Source: Lagopus muta
Lineage: Eukaryota > Chordata > Aves > Galliformes > Phasianidae
Length of the DNA stretch: 64,000 nucleotides
NCBI RefSeq assembly: GCF_023343835.1
Contig: NC_064436.1
Location: forward strand, 54,287,883 to 54,351,882
Direction of reading: 5' to 3'
The notes under the pieces were generated by a model. It was not told the origin of the DNA. It worked only from the letters and a program-made list of their open reading frames with translations, and ran no database searches. Both the position numbers and the translations under genes were made by a program. This document shows, in pieces, positions 1-12,390 of this stretch. Position 1 is the first letter of the stretch; every line of letters starts with the position of its first letter.

Positions 1-526
1 GCTAAGAAAAATTGCACTGGATTCTTGGCAAAAGATGTATATCAGCCATTAATTGGAAAGAATGGTGTCTCTGACATAATTCTGTTAGCAGGCAGTATTA
101 AACAATGTTTGTCTTGCCATTCACTGTAACTGAAAACGGAGCATTTAGGGGTACTTAAGAGAGTTGTGAATACTGGGCTCAAGCAATCAGCAGCAAATTA
201 AGGTTTAAACCAGCTTATTTTTTTGTTCACAGTAAAGGCGCTGTAGGGTCTTGTTAGTTACATGTTGCTGAGTAGGAACATTGAAATGTTGGAGGAATGA
301 AATAAAAAAGCTGCATAAATGTCATTTAGGAATTTCAATGTAATTTTCTTTTCTTGTTCTGCAAACAATTATTCACAGCTCATAGATCTAGTACACTTAG
401 ACTGAACACTTCATTGAAAATCTCATCTCTTTAGAAAACCTATATCCATTCTGATAAGGTTCAGTTCACTAATTTTAGCTTTTTTTTTCTTTTTTTTCCT
501 TTTTTTCTTAATGCTCTGTTTTTAAG
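1..526 (+). other. PPARGC1A: PPARGC1A intron 4, 3' part
   Basis: This is non-coding sequence upstream of the first exon in the window. It ends in a long T/C tract (about 479-508) and the acceptor TTTTTAAG at 519-526, directly before the ACT-GAG-AAT reading frame of exon 5. Short ORFs here are antisense to the exon or random. No repeat or other gene is recognised. Confidence 0.8.
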
Positions 527-731
527 ACTGAGAATTCGTGGAGCAATAAAGCGAAGAGCATTTGTCAACAACAGAAGCCACAAAGACGTCCCTGCTCTGA
601 ACTTCTCAAATATCTGACTACGAATGATGACCCTCCTCAGAACAAACCAGCAGAGAACAGGAACAGCAGCAAAGAGAAATGCACCTCCAAAAGGAAGCCC
701 CATCTGCAGTCTCAGACAAATCACCTGCAAG
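527..731 (+). CDS. PPARGC1A: PPARGC1A exon 5 (LLKYL nuclear-receptor box)
   Basis: This is the first coding exon in the window of PGC-1alpha, a nuclear transcriptional coactivator of PPARs, ERRs, NRF1 and FOXO1 that drives mitochondrial biogenesis, fatty-acid oxidation and gluconeogenesis. The exon reads TENSWSNKAKSICQQQ at its start, then KPQRRPCSELLKYLTTNDDP, and ends HLHLQ-like as NHLQ plus one G. It is 205 nt, in phase 0 at the 5' end, and leaves one base that joins CC of the next exon to make Ala. LLKYL near residues 210-214 (human numbering) is the third Leu-rich receptor-interaction motif. The acceptor is TTTTTAAG and the donor is CAAG|GTAGGT. The residues after the motif are Lys/Ser/Gln-rich, as in mammals. 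Exons 1-4 are outside the window. Identity rests on protein match recalled from the family; junctions are read directly. Confidence 0.95.
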
Positions 732-3700
732 GTAGGTGCAGGAGCACAGAGCATAGTTTTGGTTTTGGAGGGAAGCTGAGATACAATGCTTGTGAATACC
801 CTCATACCTCTTCTGTTCCTTGGGTTATTATTGTAAACCCAGCATCTCTTTCTTCTGTATAGAGAGAGTTTTAAAACAGTACAATGAAGTTAGAGTTAGC
901 CAGGTTTAACTTTTGAAGTTTTAATCCTGTCTCTGTCGCCCTCAATCTCAGAAAAGGAACCTCAGAAGAAAAAAAAAAGTTAACAAATGCTACATGTCAG
1001 TATATCAAGCGAGTTGGAGATATTTATTCACAGAGTACTGTACCACTAAGAAATCATTATACCCCTAAACAAGCTGGGCAGGCTGGTTCATTAGTGAGCT
1101 TCTTTCTTTTTGCCAGTGTAAAACCGAAGGCATTGTTAACCTGCCACATCGTCCTTAAGAGACAATAAATAGCGTTCTCACTGCTACAGAATAAGCAATA
1201 AATGTGTCATTCCTGTTAAAGCAGGAATGCTGGTTTGTAATTTTATTTTGCAAATAGTTGGAAGTTTAGCAACCATCCCGATCTTTCTCTCTCTTTAGAT
1301 TCTTTATGGCCAAACCTAAACACTTGTGTTGACTTTTAATACCCTCCAATGCGTAAAGAACTGGGCTATATTACTTGCTTCAATGACAGAGAAGCAAGAA
1401 CTTAGAGGCTCCTCTTTCGCTCCACTCCTCTCCTGCCTGTTTTCCCAAGATAAAGAAGAACTGTAAAAGCTTATGAGCCCAAAGGGAGCTTATTTAAAGT
1501 TACTCTTGCTTTAAAATACATCTATGGATATACTTGTCTGGAATTGAAAAAGCCGAATACTTATCTCAGTAACATTGGTGCAAATCCTGGATGACTCCTC
1601 TGAAGCCGATGGAAGTCATCCAGCTGCAACAGAGATCAGTATATAACACACTACATGTTGCCTTGGAGTTTGTAAAGTGAGAATTCTGAACTGCATATGT
1701 ATTTTTTCCTCCTCTTCTCACTTCTCCCTGCTTTTTCAGCCTCCATCAAGTCTATTCTTTCACTCTTTGTTAGGAGGTATAAGCAAACTTAACAAAATTA
1801 TCTTTCCTCCCCATCACTAAATGCCCTGCTCACAGCAGTGTGTTCTGACATCTATCGTATAGCTTTCTCCATTGTGGTTTCAAATTCTCTGAACAGTGTT
1901 TCTTGTAAGAAAGAAATCCAGCTGCCCCTAGAGATTCTTGAATGCCAACTGCCACTCCTTCTGGCTAATCTCAGCAGACTGCTTCAGAGCAAAATCCTGA
2001 TTGAAGCATTCATCTCAAACCTGGATCTTGTACTGCAAGGGTTGTGGAACCAAGCATAGGCCTGCCAGACACAACCCAGTGCTTTACTAACACTGCTAGG
2101 TGCATATCACATGTAAGATATCTTAAACACACATGTATGTTATACACAGGTGTGTGTGCACATGTACATAATTACTGATTACAAAATCTTGCTGTTGGAT
2201 CAGAGCTGCATTTTTTCCCAAATTGTACAGATTTTATGCAAAGAAACAAAGTAAAGTGGGTTGTGACAACAGTGTAAAGGGAGAAGTTAGGAAAGTCCTA
2301 AAAGGACATGCAGCCAACTCATCAGTGATTAACAAATGACAGTGTCTTCTGTGATATTGCAGGTGAAATTATAGGCAGAGAAATTATTCTCTTTTTTTAA
2401 TTCCTGCAGTTTTATTTACAGACTTCTGAAATGTTTTTTCATCAAATTTGTCTCACACTCATATATGACTTCAGTGTCAATGAATGTGCATATAATACAA
2501 GTACAAGAATATAATGCTTTCAGCTTGGACAGACTTTTTTGTGCAGAACTGACCTTGCAGATTCGAGTGCTATTCACGGATGTACAGTCATTTCTTTATA
2601 CATTTAATCAAAACTAAAAATATTGTCTCCTTCTGTTTTAAAAGATAATCAGGACCTAATATTTTCTTTCAAAGTTAGGGAAAGCTCATGAAAGAGAAGT
2701 AAAATGATATTTTCCTTTAGGGTTATTGTTGCAAACATATTGCAAACCCATGGGAATGTCCACAAACCCATTCATGCCAAAGATCATCTGTGGTTTTACA
2801 CTGAAATTTGCCCATGAGGAAATTTAGTTATTTTGAACCTGAATGTTTTCAATTTACAGAAACAAGCAACTTCATGTGAACTCTTTTAAATACAAATAAA
2901 ACACACTATGATAGACCTTAAAAATTGAATAAACAGTCACCGTGGAAAATGGTATTGGCTAAACATTTACAGTGTCAGTGGCTGTAAATGAGGATGGAAT
3001 CCTGTTTGGTCAAGCCCGTGCCTAACAATAAGAAAAATTAATGATGTTTTTGGTATATGAATTTCTCAGTGAGAGGGCTAAACAATATCTGCCTAAGTGA
3101 ATACAGAGGAGTGTGAGATGATGCTTGGGTGCTGTGTTGTAGTGTTTCAGATTTTATACATCTATTTATTTGGATCTGCCTCTCTATATGAGAGCTAGAA
3201 GGAGGCTTTTTAGAAGCTTAAATAACTCTAATACATTCAGCTTTCATAGAAAGGCCATAGAAAGGGTAAGTGTATGTAGTTTTTGTTCTCTGAAAAACAG
3301 TAGGAGCATTTGTTTGTGCAGACTTTCTTCCTGAGCCTTTTGGTAAGGTCTGTTCTTTTTAGCCAGTTTTACCTCAAGGTAGGCGCTGGCAACATAGTAT
3401 CCTAGTCACAACATTAGTATCCTAGTTGTGTATAAAGTACTTGCGAAGTTGTGTCATCTTACAGATGGTCTTATGGAAATCTTTTTTATGCACAAATCGC
3501 TGGCGGTGCTGGATCAGACACTTAAGCCGTTTTGGTGCATTTCCTCACTTTGGCAGTGAATTCTGAGGAAGGTGAACCTAAGGTGAACACCTGAGTTTCC
3601 ATTTCTAACTTTCAGATGGGGAGGAGGAGGAACAATATGCAGCTCTTGAGAATTGAGTTAATTTTTAAAAAATGTAATATTACTCCAGGAATGCTCTAGA

Positions 3701-4729
3701 GCTTATAAAAGTAATCAATTTGCATATAAAATCCTTTAATGTCGATGGGAGCTCCAAGCCTGGAATGAATGCGAAATACGCAGTAGTGACACTCTGGACA
3801 AAAGATCTGCAGTGCAGAAGTGTTCAAGGGGAACATTTTGTCTTAAGTAATTAATTTGCAGAAGAGATCCCCTGCTGTTTTTCTTGGTACAATGCTCTCT
3901 GCATTTAAGCATCAATCTAACTTCTGAAAAGTAAAATTTGCAAGTAATATTATTTTTAATTTTGAACGTTTTTTCTGGCAATTAGAAGAATCTTAGTTGT
4001 ATTGCAGTATTCTAGTTCTTGGCTTGCTTTGGGAAAATACAAGCTTGCATGAATAAAAGCTACAAAGACTTGTATTTTTATAGCTAGAGCTTTGTTTTTT
4101 TGTGTATGTTGGGATTGTAGTGCTGAGAGCGTCAGCCCCATTTTTAACCATCTGTGAGTGAATCCATGGCTTGTCATAGTTTGCAGGATAATTTGCAGAA
4201 ATTTGGACTATAGCAAGTTGCACTCCAGCCTCATAAAACAACCTATTCTCAGTGCTACATATAAAATTGTATACTGTAGAAGTAAAATTAACTGAATATT
4301 CATAACGTTCTGTTAGTTTGTAGTTATTCTGCTGCTCTTGTTTCCAAATAAAATGTAGAGTGTATTCTAAATTAAATCTAGGAGAAAATAAAATTTTCAC
4401 GGTGCATCCTGTGGATTTCTTCATTGATTTTTAACATGTACCACTCTTCTTCTGAAAGGTTCTTGGCATTTGTGCTGTGTGCTGTATTTCAGAGGTGCAG
4501 TAATTGCTGTAAATCATTGTTGAAATTTAGTTACCCTTTTTGTGCCAGTGCTAAGGAATGAGGATGTGACTCCCCATTTATCCGAAGTATACAGAAATGG
4601 CTATTGAACAATCAGAACCCAGCCCTAACTGACTAATAGGGGTTTCCATCACAAAAATAAAAGACAACTTTTTGGTATATGTTATGGAGTGCTTAAATAT
4701 TCCATAATCGTTTTCTTTTTTCCCCTTAG
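732..4729 (+). other. PPARGC1A: PPARGC1A intron 5
   Basis: This 4.0-kb intron runs from GTAGGT to the acceptor TTTTTTCCCCTTAG. It is AT-rich with no convincing internal exon. Small ORFs such as the 143-codon minus-strand one at 3993-4424 show no recognisable domain. A weak relic of an old sauropsid repeat lies near 1570-1640 and is listed separately. Confidence 0.85.
1570..1640. repeat. possible relic of an ancient sauropsid repeat
   Basis: The stretch with GGTGCAAATCCTGGATGACT followed by CTCTGAAGCCGATGGAAGTC resembles a common amniote repeat core (CTCCATTGAAGTCAATGG type), heavily mutated. The identification is by remembered motif only, and the family name is not known to me. Confidence 0.3.
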
Positions 4730-4775
4730 CCAAACCAACAAGTTTATCACTTCCGTTGACGCCTGAGTCTCCAAA
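4730..4775 (+). CDS. PPARGC1A: PPARGC1A exon 6 (TPESP phosphosite exon)
   Basis: This 46-nt exon encodes (A)KPTSLSLPLTPESP and the first two bases of Asn. Thr and Ser in LTPESP correspond to mammalian T262 and S265, known p38 MAPK targets, and the same segment is one of two described Cdc4/Fbw7 phosphodegrons of PGC-1alpha. The acceptor is CCCCTTAG|C and the donor is CCAAA|GTAAGT, a strong site. The exon is followed by a very short intron of 108 nt, and the choice between two acceptors there decides between the full-length protein and the truncated NT form. Sequence and phase are read directly; modification roles come from mammalian work. Confidence 0.95.
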
Positions 4776-4883
4776 GTAAGTAGTAAAAAGTGCAAACATT
4801 TATAAAAGGGAGGGGAATCTAATACATTTTGGCTACAGCAACTCCATTTCAGCTTGTTTTTATAAATGTGCCCTGTCTTCCAG
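4776..4883 (+). other. PPARGC1A: PPARGC1A intron 6 (108 nt)
   Basis: A short intron from GTAAGTAG to CTGTCTTCCAG. It contains a second acceptor, ACTCCATTTCAG, at 4841-4852, so splicing can remove either 77 nt or the full 108 nt. Confidence 0.9.
4853..4883 (+). CDS. PPARGC1A: alternative exon 7a extension, NT-PGC-1alpha stop
   Basis: Use of the upstream acceptor at 4851-4852 adds exactly 31 nt in front of exon 7. Joined to the last AA of exon 6 this reads Asn (AAC), Leu (TTG), Phe (TTT), Leu (TTA), then TAA at 4863-4865. In mammals the N-terminal isoform NT-PGC-1alpha arises from a 31-nt 3' splice extension between exons 6 and 7 and ends with three extra residues before a stop, giving about 270 residues that keep the activation domain and LxxLL motifs but lack the SR and RRM regions. 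The length, the position and the early stop all agree here. That it is used in this animal is inference; no transcript is visible. Confidence 0.8.
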
Positions 4884-4957
4884 TGATCCCAAGGGTTCCC
4901 CATTTGAGAACAAGACTATTGAACAAACCTTAAGTGTGGAACTCTCTGGAACTGCAG
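4884..4957 (+). CDS. PPARGC1A: PPARGC1A exon 7
   Basis: This 74-nt exon completes the Asn codon and encodes DPKGSPFENKTIEQTLSVEL then SGTA plus one G. The acceptor is CTGTCTTCCAG|T and the donor is CTGCAG|GTGAGA. The human protein has an Arg where Gln is read here (TIEQTL against TIERTL in my recollection), otherwise the segment is almost identical. It links the receptor-binding region to the long middle region. Confidence 0.95.
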
Positions 4958-7900
4958 GTGAGAAATGGGTAGAGTTAGCTTTTCCTTTAAGCACGGTTTG
5001 GTGTGTGTTTGTTCATTTCAATATACAACACATACACTGAGATCTTACAGAGGTCTCCAGGAGATTAATTTCAGAGCAGTTTGCGTTGACTTTTTATCCA
5101 GTTGCCTGAGAGGGAATGTGTTTGAAAATATTGCTCCAAACCTACACAAGAGCGCATAATTTCTAGAAAAATATGAATGAAACCATTTATCTGTTATACT
5201 TCCCCATTTCCCCATAGATTTGTGTACTGCTGAGCACCATCTTTCAAAGACAAACCCCACAGCAGAGTGTAATCGATGTTACAGATGGAAAAGTTATGTC
5301 ATCCAGTCTGTCTCCAGGCCAGTCTAGGGCTGTACGTGACTGCATGTTTCAGTGCTTTGTCAATTCTAGATTAATATGTCACAAATAACAGCTTTCTGCT
5401 CTGCCACTGAAAAACTATTCCATAGCTAAAAGGTAATTTTTTAAAATTGATATTCATTTTATGTTCTTACTTTCTCTTTATTTCTCCCATTAGCACACTT
5501 CACACCACCTCTTTTCTGTCCTCCTCCTCCTGTCTGGCCCCCAGTGTTTGTACCTTTGGAAGATGTGTAGATTTTTTATCATGTGCAGCTTCAGTTGATG
5601 TGTCATCCATTACACTCATTTAATTCATCTGCTCTTTCCACAAAAGTTCTTCAGATCTCAGATCCGTCTTATTGCCTTTCTCTGACCTCTCTTTTGCCTC
5701 TGTTTTCCTGACGTGTCCAGAACTGAGCACAGGAACACATGCTGAGCTCCACCTGAGCTACTGCCAAGAATGTTTTCTTTCTCAGTTGTGTAATACTGAA
5801 AAATAAATGCTCAGCATGTGTTTCTCACAGGGGCATATATATAATATATATATCATATTATATATATGATATATAATTATCTATCTATACATATATATAT
5901 AATATATATCAGTTTGTGTATGTACCTTGGGCAGTTGCTTTCACTGCCCATCATGTCACTTTTTCAGAAACTTCATTAATTCAGCATTAAAACATGCACG
6001 CTTTCCTCTGACATGTCCTGAAAATCTGCGCTCTTAATCATTCCTCTAGTGACAAAATGCAACATCCTTGCAACACACCTTCCTTTTGCAAAACTGATAC
6101 AGACATGGCAAAATTCACAGCATGCAGCAGGATAATCCAATTCAGTGCCAACAAGCCTGAAGCATGAAGAAGTCTTTTTTTGTCATTACTGGAGAGCAAA
6201 TCTGCATGAAAGTGCATGTTTGGAGGCACACTGGTGAGTCAGTGCTTAGTGCTACCAGCTGGAAGGGGCAGATGAGGTGACGATAGCAGAGTTGTTCAGG
6301 CAGCGGTTGAGGTCACTGAAGGGAACAGTATTTTCTTCCAGACAGAAAGACAGCAGCCTGCTCTTCACATCAGCTGGCTGGATAGAACCTGGGAGCTAAT
6401 CTAACCTCTTGACAGTCCTCTGGTCTCAAGAATGGCAATGGAAATGGGCTGGGTGTTAGTGAGTTCATTTCCATGTGTCTGCTGTGCGTGGGGGAGGCAA
6501 TGAAGCGACTGTGTTGTTGTTTTAGATAGTATAACAAGGAAATGCAGCAAATTAAAAGATGCATCAGAGGCTGTGAAATAAAAACAGCATTATCCTATGA
6601 AAATACGAAATTATACCCCCTGGAAATAAATCTAGCTAGAAAATTAACTGATGATAATGAAGTACAGGAATTGTTGGAGCACATGCAGCCAGGGAGTTTG
6701 GGCAGTGTTTACAAGCAGTGTAGTTGATGGTGGCTGCTGGACTTCATGTTGCACTTGCTCTGCTCTTCAAAATACCTGGTGAGAAGGTTTCAGGAGTTTG
6801 CCATTCATCACTTGACAGGTGTATTAATCTCTGTCTTCACATATACATAGATTTTATTTTTGTATGTGTATATAAATATATAAAAAGATGAGTGATTGTG
6901 CATGAATTTCTCTTCAAGTCATTTATTTGGATTGCAATAGTGTTTTTTGTCATGAGTTTACTTGTGCTGGAAGCAGACATAACAGAAACAACCTCTAGTA
7001 CTGAAGGACTTAAAAAGTATGTGAGTAAATACAGGAAAAGCTGGGACCCGTTTCAGTAAAAACAACAACAAAAGAATAAAATAGTGGCAGTAGCAATTAA
7101 TAATATCTTGGAGTTCTTTAGTGAGGCCCTAGCAATTCCAAATTATATCCAGGTAGCCGCATTGTTCATTGTCCTTATACAGGGCAACTTACACTGTATA
7201 CTGTTATTTACAGTGGAGTTGCCTTGATCTTACTGATGAATTAAAATTGCACTATCGAAGCACAAAATATTTTAATATAAATAGCAGCTCCCTTGTTCTC
7301 CGCTGAAAACAGCACTGGTTCCCTCACTGACGAATTAACTATAGAGAAGAAAAATAAATAAGCGCATTTCCTGCTCTAACCATCAGTCTTTGTCATGTAT
7401 ACATTTTAGATTCACATACCTAAAGTCAAACTGAATCCATTCCCTTGCCAATGCCATAACTTGCTTTAGAATGGCTTTGTTAGTACTTGTGAGTGTGACT
7501 ATGTCCTCCTTAAAACCATCAAAACTTTTGTCAAATATCTGTCAAATGATAAAGAACAAATATCTTTTAAAGTTTTTTCAAGGCAGAATGTATAAGAATG
7601 TACAAATTCTTTTAGCGCCCTTTTAATGTCTTGTGATGAACAAATAAGTCTATCTAAAATCAGTACTGCAAGCTAGTTTCCAGTGCTATTTTGTGGAAAA
7701 TGGATCAGAACGTCATGACTTGGAGATGATGATAAAGTAGTGATAAAATTTCTGCATAAGGTGAGTCTTATTCTGAGTAAGAGCCTTCATCTGTTTTTCT
7801 GCAGCTAGCTGCAGTGCAAGCACTTTGCTAAGAAGCCATGGGCTGGAACATCTCTGATATCTTCCAGGGACATGGGAGGTTTTTGTGTTACTCTTTTCTC

Positions 7901-10900
7901 TTTGGAACATGTCAGGTTGAAGAGATACCTGCAGACACAGTAGGACAACTCACCTCTAGAAGTTACGGTGTTTCTCTTGAGAATTGAGGGCTCCTCCAGA
8001 AGATAAATAGCATGGTTTTTTGCCCTCTTAGTTCTCTCAATGCCTTTTTAAGCCTTCATTCCTAAATACCCAAAGACATAATATAAATGCATTAAGTGAG
8101 TTTACATGCCTGAGATTTTACTACCATACAAGCAGCAATCAATAACTGGAAGTCTATTTCCACCTTCCTGTCTTCAACAGGTGTCTTAGTGAAAAGTCTC
8201 TCGTTAAGATCTTTATAATTTACCTGAATATAAAACTCCAATCTCTCTTGGGTGCAAAATTTGATCTCTTCAAAAAGATGGTGTAAAAGGCAATATGAAC
8301 ATGATTGGCTCGCACAGTGATTTGGAATTCATGAGCATCCTTGAGGATACTTAAACCCTGCTATTTGCCCACCTCTAGATCTGAGTTACTTCTTAGTTGT
8401 CAGAACAAATACTTCAGATCTATCATATAGGAACTTCTTTGACCTCAGAATGATTTCTGATCAAATGAGAGATGCAGAGAGTTGTCTGGGGGAATAAGAT
8501 CTTGTGAATTATTAGATATTTTCAGGAGTCTGTATTTATTCTCTGCAGCACTGACAACAAGATTAAACTGAATACTAAACAAGCATGTAGTTTTTTATTA
8601 TATGATGGCTATTTAATTTTATTATATTTTCCTGGCTTCTGCAATCTTATGCCACACAAAAACTCTGATTTTTTTTTTTTTTACTGAATTGAGCTGTTAC
8701 CATGTGTTCAGTGTTTTTAGTGGCCTTAAATAGTGTTTCCCTTGACAGTCTGTTTCCAGACTTTAAAAGTATGAAAGAAATCATTTTCCATGCCTCTCAA
8801 AAGCTCAGTGCACATATAGGAAGGTTGCACAGCTGTGTTCGCCCAAAAATACTCATTCCCCCCACCAAAGCACAACAAACATCATCAAGTGTTTAAATGC
8901 CTACAGTTACAGTCGAATTTTAGGAAGATTGGTGTCTGGTTAAAACCTCATTGCAAATGAGTCCTGAAAAGTCAAGATGTCACTTTTTACGCAAACGCAA
9001 TTCCCTAGTTTCTGATTATCGACTTAGCTGAGCTAAATGAGTTAACTAAGGTGGCTGTTTTTTAGTGCACTTTTGGTATGCATCACAAGTACCTGCACTC
9101 TCCCAGAAACTCTATTGAAAGAAGTCACTCAGGGAGGTAGTGGGGCCAGCATACATGGGAACGCCTTTTGTTGCACCGACACAGAGAAGACAGTGCTGGG
9201 TTGGCAGCAGGAGTCACAAATTGTTAGGACTATTTTTGAGCACAAGATGAGTGAGTTCACACTATCCAGACAGAGCAAGGCAAAGTGCAAACGTACCATT
9301 TACTGAAGCCGTTCAATTAAACAAAAGTCCCTACAAAGAAAATGGTTTTATAGCATGTCATGAAAAAATACTTGCCTTTTACTTTAAAAAGAAAAAAGAC
9401 TGTTTAAGGGGGGTGATTGTAGAGTATGTACCACTTCTAACAGATTTGCTGTGCAGAAGTACATAAGTGTGACTGATGTAGAGGTACTTGTTTATTATAG
9501 AGCACATTTCAATGCAGTAATCATAAATATTGCTAAGGTTGTGCTCTGTTGAAATATGACCTACATACTCTTGATTGTTTGTGTTACGTGATTTGTCTGA
9601 CACCCATTACATTCTGGGTAATGGCAGCCATTTGTTGCTGTGCACAGCAGGCTCTTTTGACAAAAGAAAATAGGCAGCAATAAAAAAGCTATAGTCTGAA
9701 TTACATTCTGCACAGTGCTGCACTGCTGAGAGTTTGTGCAAGTGTGTTAACAATGCTCTGAACTGCCTCTTGTCAGCCTTCAGCCCGTAATGGCCATCTG
9801 TCCTTCCATAAATCTGTCAAAACCTGCTAAGTTCAAGAGAGCACAGAATATACCTTGTACTGTCAACGCTAAAATGTACACTTTTGCAGAGAAATTGGTG
9901 TGTATGAAATAAAGGTTATCGAATACTGTAACACTTGATTTAGGAGCATGGCCTGAAGTGAAGATTAGCAGTGATTAGTGTAACGATGAGCAGAAGTGAC
10001 ACCAGTGAGCAAGTGTGCAGCCTTGCCATTTTCTCAAAGTTCACATTTTGGGCACTGGTCATGGGATGTGCTGAAGGCAGACTCTATAGCACCGACTTAA
10101 ACAAGAACCAATTCAAAACCTTACTCCCCCTTCATCCCCCAGTGGAAGTTTGTTCAAAAGTTAACTGAACATTTTTCGACTTGTATCTGTTTATACTTGC
10201 TTGTGCGCTTCCTGCTTCTGCTGAAAACCAGGAAAAGAGCCAAAATGCCACGAGGAAGTCCTTTCTTAGGATGTCCCCAGCACAGTTTTGCCAGCAAAAG
10301 AAGTGCCAGTAAATTTGGCTCAGTCTGTACTTTTGGAAGGGTTTTTTTGTTGTTATTTTTTCCCCTCCCATCTAAAGACTGTTGGACTCCTCATTGAGCT
10401 TCTGGAAACTGTTATGTTCTGAGTATTATTTGCTTTCTGTCAGGGCTATCTTTAAAGAAATGGGAATGGAAACAATATTTTGTTTTGAATATTAGATTAT
10501 GTCCTGGGTTTCTTGTACTGAAATTTTCATGTGTGCAGATATTTGAGACATTTATTGTGGAGTGGTTGAATTTTATAAGGATGGGCTGGAATTAATATTG
10601 TCCTACTTCATTCTTTCTTTAAAAACACATCTGAAAATTCAGTAACTAACCCCAGGTCATTTCTGAGGCTGTACTATTTCATAACTAAAAGTGCTGATTC
10701 TTGGTTGGTTTGTTTTATTTTGTTTTTTATTTAGAAAACAATCCTTACTTACTCAAATATTGAATGTCACTTTAGATTTTTAACCCAGAAATGATTACTG
10801 AAGAATTTGGAAGAGGCCTGATCATTTTGCTGGAAATTTGTTTGGGAAACAGAAATATTTGTTAGTAAGGAGGTAGATAAGGTGTGAAATCTGTGCTGCT

Positions 10901-12390
10901 GAATTAGATGAGTTTTTGGGAAGGAAATGAAAATTGAGGACAAATTAGAGGAAATAGTTGATGACTTAGCACAAAACCTTTTCAATTTTAAATTCATATT
11001 TGGGATAACTAGACTTACAGTACCTTTGCTTCAATTTCTCTGACTTTGGTGGCGTTAGGCAAAGTCTTTACATAACCATGTAACCATTTTTTCCAAGTGC
11101 TCAGACAAAATTAGTCTTCTTTCTCACAACTGCTACTCATGTCTTAGCACTCATATCGGGTGTTTGGTTTTTTTTCTGAAACAAATTCATTGCAGACAAT
11201 GCAGTGGGACTCCCAGTCTCCATTTCTGATCCTTAGGGAGCACTGTGCATTGATGAACGTTTTTTTTTCTCTACAGCAAAACACTATAAAATATGTTCCA
11301 CTTGCATTGATCTGCTGAGCTCCATTGTATGGTTAAAAAGACAAAACTCTGCAGCCATGTTTGAAACATTCATTTCTTGGAAGTGTCTGCACTCTTTTCA
11401 TTCTTGCTGTGAAAGTCATGGAAAGCTCATTGCTTGGGCTAGAAAAGGAAATCTTGGACAGCATTGTTCAGTGTACTGTTATTCTGCACAGGGTTATTCT
11501 TTATAAAGTCTGAAGAACTTCTATGATTTATACATGAATTATTGGAAGGTGTTGCTTTGGTTTGCAGGTTTTACTAGAATGGGCTGCAGTCCTTCCTGCA
11601 ATTTCATCTCACTGTAGTGATGTAATGTACTACAGTTGTGTGAAAAATCCTGGTAGCTAGTGATATTGTTAATCTTGAAATTCTTATCAGTTTCATATCT
11701 ACTCCTTATTTCATGACACTAATATTTTGTTCTAGATGCAATGGTTCATTACAATTGTACTAGCCTCATTGTTCACTTAGGTTTCAGTTGCAGAACTACA
11801 TTTCAGGCAAAATGTATTAGTTTTACTTACAAGAATGTATTATACGTAGATTAGCAATGGTTTACTAAGTTAATGAACTGTGTAGACAAAGAGTCATTGC
11901 AGTCAAGTTGCAGAGTTGCTGTACTTCCTTACATTCAAGTTTTGTGTACTGCACAAGTTGCTTTGGTAGTGCTCATTTATTTTTCTTGGACTTCCTTTCA
12001 TTCAGGTTTTTGTCTGCTAATTTCCTTAGATGTTTGACTGTGCCAGTCCTTTACTTTTCATTTTTGTATCAAAATCTTTTTGATTTTTATCAGAAAAGTC
12101 TTTTGATTTTTATCTCTTGATCTTTTCTATCAGAGTCTGCAGAGAGGCGGGTATCATAAAAGAAGAGGAGGGGCAGAAAGGATGTTGAAGATTAATGGCC
12201 ATGCATTAGTACTGTTGCTATTGTCACCAGAACTTTGGTGTCTCAAACCCTAAACACTCTAATTTCCAGATGAATTAAATTAAATTGATGTAGAATGAGT
12301 CTTGGTTTTTTTTATCTATTTTAAAGAAGCATGTGTGTCTTCACTAAAATTTATCTGCTTAAAAATCTGTTCCTCCTTTTTTTCCTTCAG
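4958..12390 (+). other. PPARGC1A: PPARGC1A intron 7 (7.4 kb)
   Basis: The intron runs from GTGAGA to the acceptor TTTTTTTCCTTCAG. It contains an AT microsatellite at 5834-5910 but I see no CR1 element or other recognisable gene. ORFs of 60-80 codons on both strands are scattered and featureless. Confidence 0.85.
5834..5910. repeat. AT-rich, partly palindromic microsatellite
   Basis: About 77 bases of TA/ATA units interrupted by ATC and GATA steps. The inner part (about 5845-5878) is nearly self-complementary, so it could extrude a hairpin. No function is implied. Confidence 0.85.
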
